DNA of 64,000 nt from Flavobacteriales bacterium (GTDB taxonomy: Bacteria > Bacteroidota > Bacteroidia > Flavobacteriales_F > PHOS-HE28). Positions 9,739 to 19,689 of the stretch are shown in pieces. The translations under genes were made by a program, and so were the position numbers. The stretch is taken from NCBI GenBank assembly GCA_016713865.1, contig JADJOG010000001.1, positions 124,001-188,000 of the forward strand. Direction: 5' to 3'. Each line of letters begins with the position of its first letter. Within the stretch, counting starts at the first letter, position 1. The notes below the pieces were generated by a model. The model searched no databases. It saw only the letters and a list, made by a program, of their open reading frames with translations, and was not told the origin of the DNA.

Positions 9739-11189
9739 CGCCTGGCCTTCGCCGCCTTGGCCTGTTCAGGCGACCGCGGCTGGCCGTGCAGGTAATCCCT
9801 GAGATCGAACCGGCGACCTGCGCGCTTCGCCAAAAGGCGCTGGTGATTCAGGAAAGTGATGATATAAAGAGCTGCAACCATGAAAGGCACCAAAGGGATC
9901 TTGAAGCGTACCAGAGCCCCGAAGTTCGGCGTGGTGATTCCAACGCTGAATCCGAAGAAGACCGTGAACGCAACGCACATGAGCGTGAGCGGATTCTTCG
10001 AGATCGTGCTTATGAAGAATGAGATGCGCGCACGCAAGAGCACCATCAATGAGAAACCAAGGAGCCAGAGATTCTCCAAGCCGCTCAGTGCAACCACGGC
10101 GTTCCTGGCCTCCCATATGTATGGCCTGAATAGCGCGGCGTTGGTGGCTATCGGGAACTTGCTCAGCAGGTTGGGCAGCGTCCCATCCAATTCACCGATA
10201 TCGAAGTAGTTCTTGCCATAGAACTCAGAGCGCTTCATATCGCCCTGAATGGTCACTGCCGTCTCCAATGCCTTATCCAGCGAGAACTTATCCAGCCTAT
10301 CGCCCAATTTGGTCAGCACATAGAACGATGCGCCGAAGAGCACCAGCACCATGACGGGCAGGGCCAGGAATTTCACGAAGCCGCTGCGGATCCGGGCAAC
10401 ACGGTAATAAAGGATCCACGCCATGGTCACCGGGAAAAGCGTCATGAAGATGTATGGCTTCATCACGTTGAGCACGACCGCGGCGACCAAAAGTCCGAAT
10501 AGGTTGAAGAAGATGTTCCTGCGCTTGAAGTACAATTCATCGAGGCAATGCACCCACCAGCAGGTGGCTGACATGGTGAAGGTGTCCTTCATGATGCCTG
10601 AACCCCAGAAGACGACCGACGGCATGTACAGGAAGGCGATGGCCAGTTTGTTCCGCAGCGAAGGGAAGTAGGTGACGAACGTGCGATAACAGCGCCAGAT
10701 CCCGAAATAGCTGAAGCTGGCCAGAATGAGGGTGGTGATCAAGTAACTGTTGAAGGTGAGGATCACCAACGGGCTGATCAACCTGATCACCGCATAGGCC
10801 CTCGAGTCGAAGTACATGTACGCGAAAGGCCAACCCGTATGCTGATTGAAATACGCGAGGTGCTGCTCATCGTTGGCGCCGAAGAGCACATTGAGATAGG
10901 ACATGAAATCCAGTTTGGCCAGGTTGCTCAGAGCAGTGGCGGAATAGAAATACATGATGGTATCCCCGCCTTGGTAGTAGTAGAAATAAATCAGGCTGAA
11001 TGCGACACCACCCACCATGCGCGCTGTGAGGCCCCAGAGCAGATGCTGGTACTCAGGCGAATGCTTGATGGACACATTCTTCAATCGGGCGAAATACACG
11101 TAGAGCAATGCCACGTACATGATGCCAAGCATCCATTCCCACAGCTCGATCCTCACCTCGCCCTGACCGAACACCCATAGCAGGCCCAT
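9735..11189 (-). CDS. Multi-pass membrane protein, possible Wzy-like polymerase
   Basis: About 484 residues with ten or more hydrophobic segments and a charged C-terminal tail (LHGQPRSPEQAKAAKARR). A large polar loop lies after the middle (KFSLDKALETAVTIQGDMKR to about GELDGTLPN), a layout shared by O-antigen polymerases. A YYYYQGGDTIMYFYSA segment after the second membrane helix is distinctive. No family signature can be claimed: Wzy proteins are recognised mainly by topology and context. The start at 11189 is supported by a GAACTTTGG box 3 bases upstream. Position among glycosyltransferases supports glycan polymerisation. Confidence 0.6.
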   Translation of the reverse strand: MGLLWVFGQGEVRIELWEWMLGIMYVALLYVYFARLKNVSIKHSPEYQHLLWGLTARMVGGVAFSLIYFYYYQGGDTIMYFYSATALSNLAKLDFMSYLNVLFGANDEQHLAYFNQHTGWPFAYMYFDSRAYAVIRLISPLVILTFNSYLITTLILASFSYFGIWRCYRTFVTYFPSLRNKLAIAFLYMPSVVFWGSGIMKDTFTMSATCWWVHCLDELYFKRRNIFFNLFGLLVAAVVLNVMKPYIFMTLFPVTMAWILYYRVARIRSGFVKFLALPVMVLVLFGASFYVLTKLGDRLDKFSLDKALETAVTIQGDMKRSEFYGKNYFDIGELDGTLPNLLSKFPIATNAALFRPYIWEARNAVVALSGLENLWLLGFSLMVLLRARISFFISTISKNPLTLMCVAFTVFFGFSVGITTPNFGALVRFKIPLVPFMVAALYIITFLNHQRLLAKRAGRRFDLRDYLHGQPRSPEQAKAAKARR

Positions 11190-11192
11190 GCG

Positions 11193-11201
11193 CCAAAGTT
11201 C
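11193..11201 (-). promoter_or_regulatory. Putative -7 box (GAACTTTGG)
   Basis: GAACTTTGG on the minus strand lies 3 bases before ATG 11189. It matches nAnnTTTG, and its near-zero spacing matches other genes in this window. Confidence 0.33.
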
Positions 11202-11238
11202 GTCCTTGCGAGCGAAGGCAGAGCAAAACACATCTAGC

Positions 11239-11247
11239 TACATTCAC
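11239..11247 (+). promoter_or_regulatory. Putative -7 box (TACATTCAC)
   Basis: TACATTCAC lies 5 bases before ATG 11253 of the methyltransferase. It fits TAnnTTYn at the same near-leaderless spacing seen elsewhere. Confidence 0.38.
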
Positions 11248-11252
11248 CGCCC

Positions 11253-12131
11253 ATGCCAGCCACCAGTGAGCGTCCTTGCCCTATATGCGGGTCATCGCGC
11301 AAACGGCGCATCGCGACTTACGCCGCGCACCACTTGGCACGGTGCTGCAGCTGCGGGATGGTGCATGTGGCGAAAGAACCCACCGTATCGGAGCTTCAAG
11401 CTTACTACGGCCTCTATCCGGTGCATTCCGATGTTTCGCCGATCACGCTGAAGCGCTACGACGAGCTGCTCGATCGGTTCGAGCGCTGGCGGAAGCATGG
11501 CCGGATACTGGATGTTGGCTGCGGCGCGGGAAATTTCCTGGAGCGCGCCGCGCTACGCGGCTGGGAAGTGCATGGCACCGAGTACGGAGCTCGGGCCCTC
11601 GAAGCTTGTCGCGCAAAGGGCATCAGGATCATCGAAGGGCCGCTCGATCCGGCCAACTACCCCGTTGGGCATTTCGATGTGACCTGCTCCTTTGAAGTGA
11701 TCGAGCACGTGACCCATCCTGCGGATGAACTCGGCCACATGGCATCAGTTACCCGGCCAGGCGACCTTCTCTATGTGACCACTCCGAACTACCGCTGCGT
11801 GGGCCGTTGGATGGCGGGAACGGACTGGTCGGTGGTGAATTATCCGGAGCACCTCAACTACTTCACGCCACGCACCTTGAAGCGATTGGCTCGTGCGCAC
11901 GGGCTTTCAACAGCCTGGATGAAGACCACTGGCATCGACCTCATCAGGCTGCGCGCCAGGCATGGCATGGCACAGGCCGAACGCGATCAGGTGCGGAGCG
12001 GTCAAGAGGATATGCGGGAGCGGATGGAGACCAGACCGATGCTCCGGCTGGCGAAGGCAACGCTCAATCAGATGCTCACCATGCTTGGCATCGGCGACCA
12101 CATGAAAGCGGCCTTCGAGCGGGGCCGTTAG
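11253..12131 (+). CDS. Class I SAM-dependent methyltransferase with N-terminal zinc ribbon
   Basis: 292 residues, intact. The N-terminus has two Cys pairs (CPICGSS and CCSCGM), a likely zinc ribbon. The SAM-binding domain has ILDVGCGAGNFLERAA (motif I, about residues 85-100) and FDVTCSFEVIEHVTHP (motif II region). This arrangement is common in methyltransferases of polysaccharide loci that methylate sugars or lipid carriers. The substrate is not deducible. It is the last gene of the first glycan block and overlaps rlmH tail-to-tail by 4 bases. Confidence 0.82.
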   Translation: MPATSERPCPICGSSRKRRIATYAAHHLARCCSCGMVHVAKEPTVSELQAYYGLYPVHSDVSPITLKRYDELLDRFERWRKHGRILDVGCGAGNFLERAALRGWEVHGTEYGARALEACRAKGIRIIEGPLDPANYPVGHFDVTCSFEVIEHVTHPADELGHMASVTRPGDLLYVTTPNYRCVGRWMAGTDWSVVNYPEHLNYFTPRTLKRLARAHGLSTAWMKTTGIDLIRLRARHGMAQAERDQVRSGQEDMRERMETRPMLRLAKATLNQMLTMLGIGDHMKAAFERGR

Positions 12132-12589
12132 TGGTGGTATGGCAATCGATTGAGTATCGTGAGCGCCCGGTAGAGCTGTTCGGCGAAAAGCACCCGCACC
12201 AATTGATGCGGGAATGTCATGGCTGAAAGCGAGAGAATCAGATCGGCGCGCTCGCGCACTTCTTCTGATAGGCCATAAGCGCCCCCCACCACGAAAGCCA
12301 ACTGGCGCGTGCCGCCATCGCGCCATGTACCGATGCGCTGAGCGAAACCCTCGCTGGTCATGGACTTGCCCCGCTCATCGAGCGCCACGAGCCGCTCGCC
12401 GGGCTTCAGTGCCTCCAAGATGCGCTCCCCTTCAGCCCGCTGGCGGTGCGCAGGCTGGCCCACGCGCTCCTCCGCGAGGACAACCGGTTCGAAAGGAGTC
12501 ATCCGCTTGCACCGTTCCACGTATTCATCCATTCCAGCGGATACATGGCCCCGTTCGGTTCGGCCAACGAGTAAGAGCCTGATCTTCAT
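12128..12589 (-). CDS. rlmH: 23S rRNA pseudouridine-1915 N3-methyltransferase RlmH
   Basis: A SPOUT-class methyltransferase that modifies pseudouridine 1915 in helix 69 of 23S rRNA. The 153-residue length is standard. It starts MKIRLLLVGRTERG, carries LVALDERGKSMTSEGFA, the knot glycine loop FVVGGAYGLSEEV, and the conserved end HQLVRVLFAEQLYRA to the terminal YHH. ATG 12589 is used because homologues start MKI. Confidence 0.95.
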   Translation of the reverse strand: MKIRLLLVGRTERGHVSAGMDEYVERCKRMTPFEPVVLAEERVGQPAHRQRAEGERILEALKPGERLVALDERGKSMTSEGFAQRIGTWRDGGTRQLAFVVGGAYGLSEEVRERADLILSLSAMTFPHQLVRVLFAEQLYRALTILNRLPYHH

Positions 12590-12669
12590 GGTGGTGCGCT
12601 GTTGGTAAATCAACCCGGAACAACCCGCTCAGGTGGCCCGGTTGTTGCAAACTTCGGCGCCAAGTTCCA

Positions 12670-13074
12670 ATGACCATGAAACGCTTGCTGCTGCTGGCAC
12701 TCCTGCTCTCGCCAATCGCTCCTGCCCTGGCTCAGGATACGGAGAAGGACCGCGTGGTTGAAGCCATGAAGTCCGGTGATGCTAAAGAGCTCGCCGCGCT
12801 CTTCATAGCGAACATCGACCTCACCGTGAAGGAATCGAGCGATGTGTACAGCAAGGCCCAAGCCGAGCAGATCCTGCGCAAGTTCTTCAACGAGAACCCG
12901 CCGGTTGACCTGGTAATCGAGCACAGCGGCGTGAGCAAGAGCGGTGATAAGTATTTCATCGGCATCCTGCGCACGCGCTCGGGGTATTTCCGCACCACCT
13001 TCTTCCTCAAGAAAGGCGAAACGGGCTTCCTTGTGAAGCAACTGCGCATCGAGAGCAGCAAGAACGACTTCTGA
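12670..13074 (+). CDS. DUF4783 family secreted protein
   Basis: 134 residues. A signal peptide is clear (KRLLLLALLLSPIAPALAQ). The mature part fits the small alpha+beta DUF4783 fold of Bacteroidota: VVEAMKSGDAKELAALF, AEQILRKFF, and FFLKKGETGFLVKQLRIE. Function is unknown. Its stop is 2 bases from the GTG start of nadC, an arrangement common in this phylum. The start may be ATG 12670 or ATG 12676. Confidence 0.82.
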   Translation: MTMKRLLLLALLLSPIAPALAQDTEKDRVVEAMKSGDAKELAALFIANIDLTVKESSDVYSKAQAEQILRKFFNENPPVDLVIEHSGVSKSGDKYFIGILRTRSGYFRTTFFLKKGETGFLVKQLRIESSKNDF

Positions 13075-13076
13075 AA

Positions 13077-13919
13077 GTGCTCCCGATCGGCACCGAAGAA
13101 CTGATTGATCGCGCCTTGGCCGAGGACGTTGGCAATGGCGACCATACGACGCTGAGCACCATCCCGGAAGCAGAGAACGGTTCCGCCCGACTGCTGGTGA
13201 AGCAGCCAGGTATTCTCGCCGGAGTGGAACTCGCGCAGGCCATCGCCGCCAGATTCGATGAGCGGCTCTCCCTCCGGCCCTACTTGATCGATGGCGCGGC
13301 GGTAACCGCGGGCGACATCGCCTTCCACCTTATCGGACCGAAGCGCAGCCTGCTCACCGTGGAGCGCGTGCTCCTCAACTTCATGCAACGGCTCAGCGGC
13401 ATCGCTACGCTCACCCGGCAATACGTCGATGCCGTTGCAGGCACCGGATGCACGATCCTGGATACGCGGAAGACGACACCTACCCTGCGCGCCTTGGAGA
13501 AATGGGCAGTGCGGATAGGCGGTGGTGCTAGCCACCGGCACGGGCTTTACGATATGATCCTGATCAAGGACAACCATGTCGATTTCAGTGGTGGCATACC
13601 GCAAGCCATCGACGCGGCTCACGCCTACATGCAGGAGAGCGGCCTCGATCTGAAGATTGAGATAGAAGTACGAGACCTTGCCGAACTGGAGCTGGTGCTT
13701 CGTCATGACAAGGTTCATCGTGTGATGCTCGACAACTTCGCCCCAATCATGCTGCGCAAGGCGGTTGAGCTCATTGGCGAGCGTTTCGAGACAGAGGCTT
13801 CAGGAGGCATCACTTTGGCCACCGTGCGCTCTTACGCCGAGACCGGCGTGCAATTCATCAGCGTTGGCGCCCTCACCCACAGCGCGCCCAGCCTCGACCT
13901 CAGCCTGAAAGCCAGCTGA
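13077..13919 (+). CDS. nadC: Nicotinate-nucleotide pyrophosphorylase (carboxylating)
   Basis: Quinolinate phosphoribosyltransferase, which converts quinolinate and PRPP to nicotinate mononucleotide in de novo NAD synthesis. It is 280 residues, the usual size. Key features: EDVGNGDHTT near the start, ERVLLNFMQRLSGIAT, DTRKTTPTLRALEKWAV (about 128-144), GGGASHRHGLYDMILIKDNH, and EASGGITL before the C-terminal barrel strand. The start is GTG 13077, two bases after the DUF4783 stop, so the two are co-transcribed and probably coupled. Confidence 0.95.
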   Translation: MLPIGTEELIDRALAEDVGNGDHTTLSTIPEAENGSARLLVKQPGILAGVELAQAIAARFDERLSLRPYLIDGAAVTAGDIAFHLIGPKRSLLTVERVLLNFMQRLSGIATLTRQYVDAVAGTGCTILDTRKTTPTLRALEKWAVRIGGGASHRHGLYDMILIKDNHVDFSGGIPQAIDAAHAYMQESGLDLKIEIEVRDLAELELVLRHDKVHRVMLDNFAPIMLRKAVELIGERFETEASGGITLATVRSYAETGVQFISVGALTHSAPSLDLSLKAS

Positions 13920-13922
13920 TCC

Positions 13923-14882
13923 ATGATTGACCGGCTATTGCGCAGGATCATCTACTCGCGGGTCTTCCGCAAGCTGGTAGCCTGGGCACAGGGTATCGTG
14001 TTGCCGGGCTTCGCTGGCTTCGACCTGTACCGGATCACGCGCTTCTTCATCGGTGCGCTAACCAAAGGGCATATCGTCACGCGCGCATCCGCGATCGCCT
14101 TCAAGCTATTCCTAGCGTTCTTCCCGGCCGTGATCGTGCTGCTGACGCTCATCCCTTACGTGCCCATCCCCGATTTCCAGGATCGACTGCTCGGCATCTT
14201 CCATGACATGATGCCGATGGAGGTGTTCCGATTCATCAGCGCCACGCTGGAGGACCTTGTGGTCAAGAAGCATGGGACCTTGCTGTCCGTCAGCTTCATT
14301 GTCGGCTTGTATCTCTCGAGCAACAGCATCGATGCCATCCTTGCGGGTTTCAGCGAGAGCAGCAACCTGGAGAAATGGCACAGCCCCTTGAAGCAGCGCT
14401 TGCTCAGCTTCGGACTGCTGTTGGCGCTCACCTTGCTCATGGTGATTGCGATCCCCATCATGACCTTCGGTGGCATCGCGATCCGTAAAGTGGAGGACCT
14501 CGGCCTGCTGAACCACTCCTTGCTGGTTTGGGCGCTCTTCGGCCTGAAGTGGATCGTATCGCTCCTGGTGGTGATCACGGCGGTATCGCTCCCATACACC
14601 GCAGGCGATCCGCACGCGCGGCGTTTCCGTGTCTTCACGCCCGGATCACTGCTGGCGGTGCTCCTGATCCTGGTGATTTCACAGGCGCTGGCCTATCTGT
14701 TCAGCAATATCACCAACTACAATGCGCTCTATGGCTCCATAGGCGCCATTTTGGCCGTGCAGCTCTGGATCTACTTCAACATGATCGGTGTGCTGGTGGG
14801 CTACGAGCTGAACACGAGCATCGACCGAGCCCGAAGGCTGCACAGCAAGCGGCTTCAACTTCGGGATTCGGCCCAGTCCTGA
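13923..14882 (+). CDS. YihY/BrkB family inner-membrane protein
   Basis: 319 residues with six main hydrophobic segments. It shows the family pattern: RASAIAFKLFLAFFPAVIVL early, SSNSIDAILAGFS in the middle, and NYNALYGSIGAILAVQLWIYF near the end. The role of this family is unsettled: older ribonuclease BN assignments were wrong. It begins 3 bases after nadC and is likely in the same operon. Confidence 0.88.
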   Translation: MIDRLLRRIIYSRVFRKLVAWAQGIVLPGFAGFDLYRITRFFIGALTKGHIVTRASAIAFKLFLAFFPAVIVLLTLIPYVPIPDFQDRLLGIFHDMMPMEVFRFISATLEDLVVKKHGTLLSVSFIVGLYLSSNSIDAILAGFSESSNLEKWHSPLKQRLLSFGLLLALTLLMVIAIPIMTFGGIAIRKVEDLGLLNHSLLVWALFGLKWIVSLLVVITAVSLPYTAGDPHARRFRVFTPGSLLAVLLILVISQALAYLFSNITNYNALYGSIGAILAVQLWIYFNMIGVLVGYELNTSIDRARRLHSKRLQLRDSAQS

Positions 14883-14891
14883 GCGGACCGA

Positions 14892-14900
14892 TACCTTCGG
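14892..14900 (+). promoter_or_regulatory. Putative -7 box (TACCTTCGG) of the M1 peptidase gene
   Basis: TACCTTCGG fits TAnnTTYG and ends 21 bases before ATG 14922. This would give a leader of roughly 15 bases. Confidence 0.35.
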
Positions 14901-14921
14901 CTGCGCCAGAACCCGCACCCG

Positions 14922-17900
14922 ATGCGCCATTTGCTGCTCCTGCCTGCTTTCGCGATCGCCCTGCCCATGGCCGCGCAACGCTTCGACGATGCCCGGCCGC
15001 CGAACACCTTCCGCAACGCGGACAATCCGCACTACTGGAAAAATCGTCCGCCGTACGAAGGGTATTGGCAGCAGGATGTCCACTACGTCATCGATGCGCG
15101 CATGGATGATGAGGCCGACCGGGTGGACGCCACCATGACGCTGCACTACTGGAACAATTCGCCCGACACGCTGAGGCACGTCTTCTTCCACCTGTACCAA
15201 GAAGCATACGTAGCTGGCTCTTACAACCTGGAGCTCGAAGGCAACAGCTGGCGCAAGCGCGACGATGCGCCATACGCTGGCACCCGCATCAGCAGCCTGA
15301 AGCAGAACGATGCGGACCTGCGCACCGACCAGGACAACACCGTGCTGAAAGCCTGGCTAGCCGAACCCTTGCCGCCCGGTGAGCGCGCCACCTTCCGCAT
15401 CGCCTTCGCCACGCATTGGAGCATGCAGGTGCATCGCCGCATGAAGCTCTTCAGCGCATGGGGATGGAAGCACTACGACGGCGTTCACTGGTACCCGCGC
15501 ATCGCGGTGTACGACCGCAAAGCGGGCTGGGACACACAGCAGCACTTGGGCAACGAGTTCTATGGCGACTTCGGCACGTACGATGTGACCCTCGATTTCC
15601 CGCACCATTACGTGCTCGATGCCACAGGCGTGCTGCAGAACGCAGCAGAATGCCTTCCTAGCGAATTGCGGCAGCGCCTCGACATCGCCAACTTCAAGGA
15701 CAAGCCCTGGGAGGAAGCGCCGAGCGTGGTGATCGCACCGGAACCCGGCAAGCGCAAGACCTGGCGCTTCCATAGCGAGAACACGCACGACTTCGCCTTC
15801 ACGGCCGATCCCACCTACCGCATCGGCGAGGCTGAATGGAACGGCGTGAAATGCATCGCGCTGGCGCAGGAGCCGCATGCGAGCAAATGGCAGAACGCCG
15901 CGGACTATTGCGCCAAGGTTATCAAGGCGCACAGCGAATCGTTCGGCATGTACGCGTATCCGAAGATGGTCGTGGCCGACGCGCGCGATGGCATGGAATA
16001 TCCCATGCTCACGCTGGATAGCGGCAACGACCCGAACTACCGCGGCCTCTTCGTGCACGAGATCGGCCACAATTGGTTCTACGGCATGATCGGCAACAAC
16101 GAGACCTACCGCGCCATGCTCGATGAAGGATTCACCCAATTCCTAACCGCCTGGGGCCTGGAGCGGATCGATGGCGACACCATGGTGAACGAGCCGCCCA
16201 GCACTGCATATGAGCGCCGCCACACATTGCCCGAACTGGCACGCGAAAGCGAGGTGTACTTCAGCTACCAGCGCGATGCCGTTCGCCAGCGCGTGCCACC
16301 GATCAATGTGCACAGCGACGAATTCGAGCATTGGGAGGCGCAGGGATACGGCGGATACGGGCATGTGTACAGCAAGACCGCGGTGATGCTTTACAACCTG
16401 CAATACGTGCTCGGCGATTCACTTTTCCTAAGCGCCATGCGCGACTACTTCGATCGATGGCGCATGTGCCACCCCACGGTCGAGGATATGCGGCAGGCCT
16501 TCATCGATCACACCCATGCCGACCTGAATTGGTTCTTCGACCAGTGGATCGAGACCGACAAGACCATAGACTACGCCATCGCCGATGTGAAGCACCGCCA
16601 CCGAGACAGCGGGCAGGAGATAACGCTCGTGCGCAAGGGCGAAATCCAGATGCCGATCGACTTGCACGTAGTGGCAAAAGATGGCAGGGCCTACGACTTC
16701 CACATCCCGAATACATGGTTCGAGAAGAAGACCACCGCAACGGTGCTGCCGCGCTGGATCGGGTTCGATGCCTTGAAGCGCAGCTACACGGCGCGTGTCG
16801 ATATCCCCAATGGCATCGCGCTGGTGAGCATCGACACCACGCACCGCCTGGCCGACACCAATCCGCTCAACAACCACACGACCTTCCCGCTCAGCGTCAC
16901 CCTCGATCATCATATCCGCAACCTCCCCGATCGGCAGAGCTACGAGATGTTCGTGCGCCCCGATCTGTGGTGGAACGGCTACGATGGGATCAAAGCCGGC
17001 TTCCACGCCAACGGAAGCTACTATCGCTACAAGCATCGCTTCCAATTGAGCGCTTGGGTGAACACCGGCATCGGACAGCGCTTACCGGCCACCAACCCAT
17101 CCGTGGCCATCGATACGATCCCAGGAAACACCGACACTGGCTTCGATCCCATCAGCTTCAACTTCCGCTACACGAACGGAACACCGCGCCTCTTGCGTGG
17201 ATCGAGCTGGTTCCTGCACGCGCGCATGCTCGATGGCCTCAACCGCTATGGCGCCGGCTTCGCATGGGACCTGCCCAACGGCAATACCACCGCGCAGGCC
17301 GAAGCGCTCTATTTCTGGCGCCGCGACAGCACCGACCTCACTTACCTCTTGCACCCGCAGGAATGGGAGCTGAATGCATTGAACGCCTCGCTGAACCTGA
17401 GCCTGCGCCACCGTTACAGCAAGGGCGGCACACAGGGCAACGTGCTGCTCGAAGCGCGCAACAGCGCCGTTGGCAGCGCGAACGGATACGGCTGGCTGCG
17501 CCTCACCGCCATCAACAGCAATCGCAAAGGGCTAGTAGAATTGCGCACGCGATTCGTTGCCCAATACGGCACCGGCAGCACGCCACGCGAGAGCCAGCTC
17601 TACCTCGCGAGCGGTTCGCCCGAGGAAATGATGGAGAGCAAGTACATGCGCAGCATCGGGTTCACGCCATTCGATTGGAATGGCTACGGTGCCGATGTGA
17701 CCAACCTGCATTTCGGTGGCGGCCTTGGCCTGCGCGGCTACGCGGGCTATGTGGCGCCCGATACCGACGCCGACGGCAACCAAGTGCTCACTTACCGGAG
17801 CAACACGGGCATTGGCACCAGCGCGGAGCTCGACCTCGATGGCCTCGTGCGTTTCAGGCCCGGCGCCATGGGGCGAACGCTGCATCTCGATGCTACCCTT

Positions 17901-18144
17901 CGGCGATGCCGGCGTAATGGGCTACCGGCGCATCGATGGCGATGGCACCGTGCAAGAACTCGCCCTGCCCCGTGCCGATGCGGGCGCTGGCTTCGCGCTC
18001 ACCATCAAGCGCTGGGGGCCGCTCACCGACATCAAGCCGCTCACGATCCGATTCGACATGCCGCTCCTCCTCTCGGCATTCCCGGCGAGCGAGACCGAGC
18101 ATTTCGCCTTCCGTTACATCATGGCCATCGGCCGCAGTTTCTGA
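14922..18144 (+). CDS. M1 family metallopeptidase, secreted (one frameshift)
   Basis: A large zinc aminopeptidase-like protein of about 1074 residues with a signal peptide (MRHLLLLPAFAIALPMAAQ). The M1 beta-domain precedes VHEIGHNWFYGMIGNNE (HExxH from about residue 379), and the third ligand lies in MLDEGFTQF (about 400-407). The C-terminal third is strand-rich with alternating aromatic residues and may be a beta-barrel or accessory domain. The frame changes near 17900, and the true end reads GDAGVMGYRRIDGD to IMAIGRSF. No T9SS tail is seen. Expected location is the periplasm or outer membrane. Confidence 0.87.
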
Positions 18145-18149
18145 TACGC

Positions 18150-18570
18150 ATGAAGCACTTCCCGCCCTTCCTGCTGCTTCTCACCGCAGCCGCAGCCCAT
18201 GCCCAACCGCCCAATGCCGGCATCGCAGGGCCGCTGGACCACCATCGACGATAACACCGGCAAGCCGCGCAGCACCGTGGGAACTCACCGATCGCCAATG
18301 GGACGCTCACAGGCCGCATTGTCGATCTGCACGACAAAGCCAAACTCGACAAGGTGCGAGAAATGCCCGGGCGACCGCAAGAATCAGCGCATCGTGGGCC
18401 TGGAGATCATCCGTGGCATGAAGGCCGATGGCGATGAATGGGAGAACGGCACCATCCTGGACCCCGAAACGGGCAAGGTTTACGACTGCAAGCTCTGGCT
18501 CGAGAACGGCCAGCTGAAGGTGCGCGGCTACGTGGCCTTCTTCTACCGGACGCAGACGTGGGTGAAGTGA
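18150..18570 (+). CDS. DUF2147 family secreted protein (several frameshifts)
   Basis: Starts MKHFPPFLLLLTAAAAHAQ, a signal peptide, then shifts frame near 18225. Recognisable DUF2147 blocks follow in different frames: GRWTTIDDNTGKPRS, ELTDR, NGTLTGRIVDLHDKAK, then CEKCPGDRKNQRIVGLEIIR, GDEWENGTILDPETGK, YDCKLWLENGQLKVRGY. At least three single-base shifts are needed to join them (about 18225, 18300 and 18355). The reconstructed length, about 140 residues, is normal. Function unknown; a periplasmic lipocalin-like protein is the usual guess. Its stop overlaps the next start as GTGA. Confidence 0.75.
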
Positions 18571-19655
18571 GTCAGGTTGTGGTAAAGTCCTCTAGTGCCT
18601 TCACAACTGGCCCCATCGCTTACGTGGCACCCGAAGCCTACGCATTCGTGCGCAAGGACATCGAAGGGCTTCGATCGCGCGGCATACTGGTACTAGAGCA
18701 TTCCTTCAGTGCCCACAGAGCTTGGCAGTTGCCCTTTGCCTTGACGAAGCAGCTCCACTTCCTGGTTGGCGCAAAACGGCGGGGCGTGCGCCATGCTGTA
18801 TCGCACTTCGCCGGATACCATAGCGTACTGCCTGTTCTTCTGGGATTCCGAACGCACATCATCATCGCGGGCGCGGATGCATGCTCCTTTCCTGGAATCC
18901 GTTACGGGAGCTTCCGCAAACCTCTGATGAGCGCCGCCATGGCCTATTCCATGCGGAATGCGGCAACACTGCTGCCTGTTCATGAATCGCTCAGGCAGTT
19001 CAGGAACATATTCAGCGGTTTCGGGCCGATTGAACAGGGTTATGCGCATTTCGTGGAAGGACTGAAGACGCGAGAGAGGCCACTGCCATACGGCGTCGAT
19101 GCATCGCAATGGAGCAGCGCGAGCAACAACATGTCGCGTGACGGTGCCATCTGCGTGGCCATGGGTGCCAGTGCAGGAAACGCCATCCACTTCCGCAAGG
19201 GCATCGACATGATCATCGCAGCGGCGCGATCACTTCCACACATGCCCTTCACGGTGGTGGGTGCAGCTAAGCCGGAATCTTACACGGACCTTCCTTCGAA
19301 CATCAGCATCCGCGGCCGCGTGAGTCATGCCGAGATGCGCGACCTCTATCACGCGCATTCCTTATACCTGCAGCCCTCGGTGATGGAAGGACTCCCGAAT
19401 GCGCTTTGCGAGGCCATGCTTTGCGGTTGCCTTCCGATAGTTTCCGCTGTCACATCGATGCCCGATATCATAGGCAACATTGGGGCGATCATGCACAATC
19501 GGGAACCGGAATCGCTCACGAGTTGCATCGTGCGGCTAAGCGAATTGGACCCTAGCCAAGCAACGGAATCAAGAACAGCTGCGGTGAATCGGATACGCGC
19601 GTTCACCATGGAGAAACGCATGGATGATCTGCTTTCGGTCCTTGCCGGAAGCTAA
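18567..19655 (+). CDS. Glycosyltransferase family 4
   Basis: About 362 residues starting at GTG 18567, which overlaps the previous stop by 4 bases. The C-terminal domain has HFRKGIDMIIAAARSLPHMP, FTVVGAAKPE, ISIRGRVSHAEMRDLYH, and YLQPSVMEGLPNALCEAMLC with the EX7E pair (E of MEG and E of CEA). That is a complete GT4 signature. The N-terminal half (GPIAYVAPEAYAFVRKDIEG) is variable. It opens the second glycan block. Confidence 0.87.
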   Translation: MSQVVVKSSSAFTTGPIAYVAPEAYAFVRKDIEGLRSRGILVLEHSFSAHRAWQLPFALTKQLHFLVGAKRRGVRHAVSHFAGYHSVLPVLLGFRTHIIIAGADACSFPGIRYGSFRKPLMSAAMAYSMRNAATLLPVHESLRQFRNIFSGFGPIEQGYAHFVEGLKTRERPLPYGVDASQWSSASNNMSRDGAICVAMGASAGNAIHFRKGIDMIIAAARSLPHMPFTVVGAAKPESYTDLPSNISIRGRVSHAEMRDLYHAHSLYLQPSVMEGLPNALCEAMLCGCLPIVSAVTSMPDIIGNIGAIMHNREPESLTSCIVRLSELDPSQATESRTAAVNRIRAFTMEKRMDDLLSVLAGS

Positions 19656-19672
19656 CCCACGCGCCCGCACGA

Positions 19673-19681
19673 TAGATTCGC
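19673..19681 (+). promoter_or_regulatory. Putative -7 box (TAGATTCGC)
   Basis: TAGATTCGC ends 8 bases before ATG 19690. It matches TAnnTTYGC exactly and supports this start. Confidence 0.42.
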
Positions 19682-19689
19682 CGCCCCGC

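Noticed and set aside
18438..18566. Upstream extension of the GT4 gene at 18567.
   Set aside because: It overlaps the conserved DUF2147 end in another frame. The GTG at 18567 with GTGA overlap gives the natural start.
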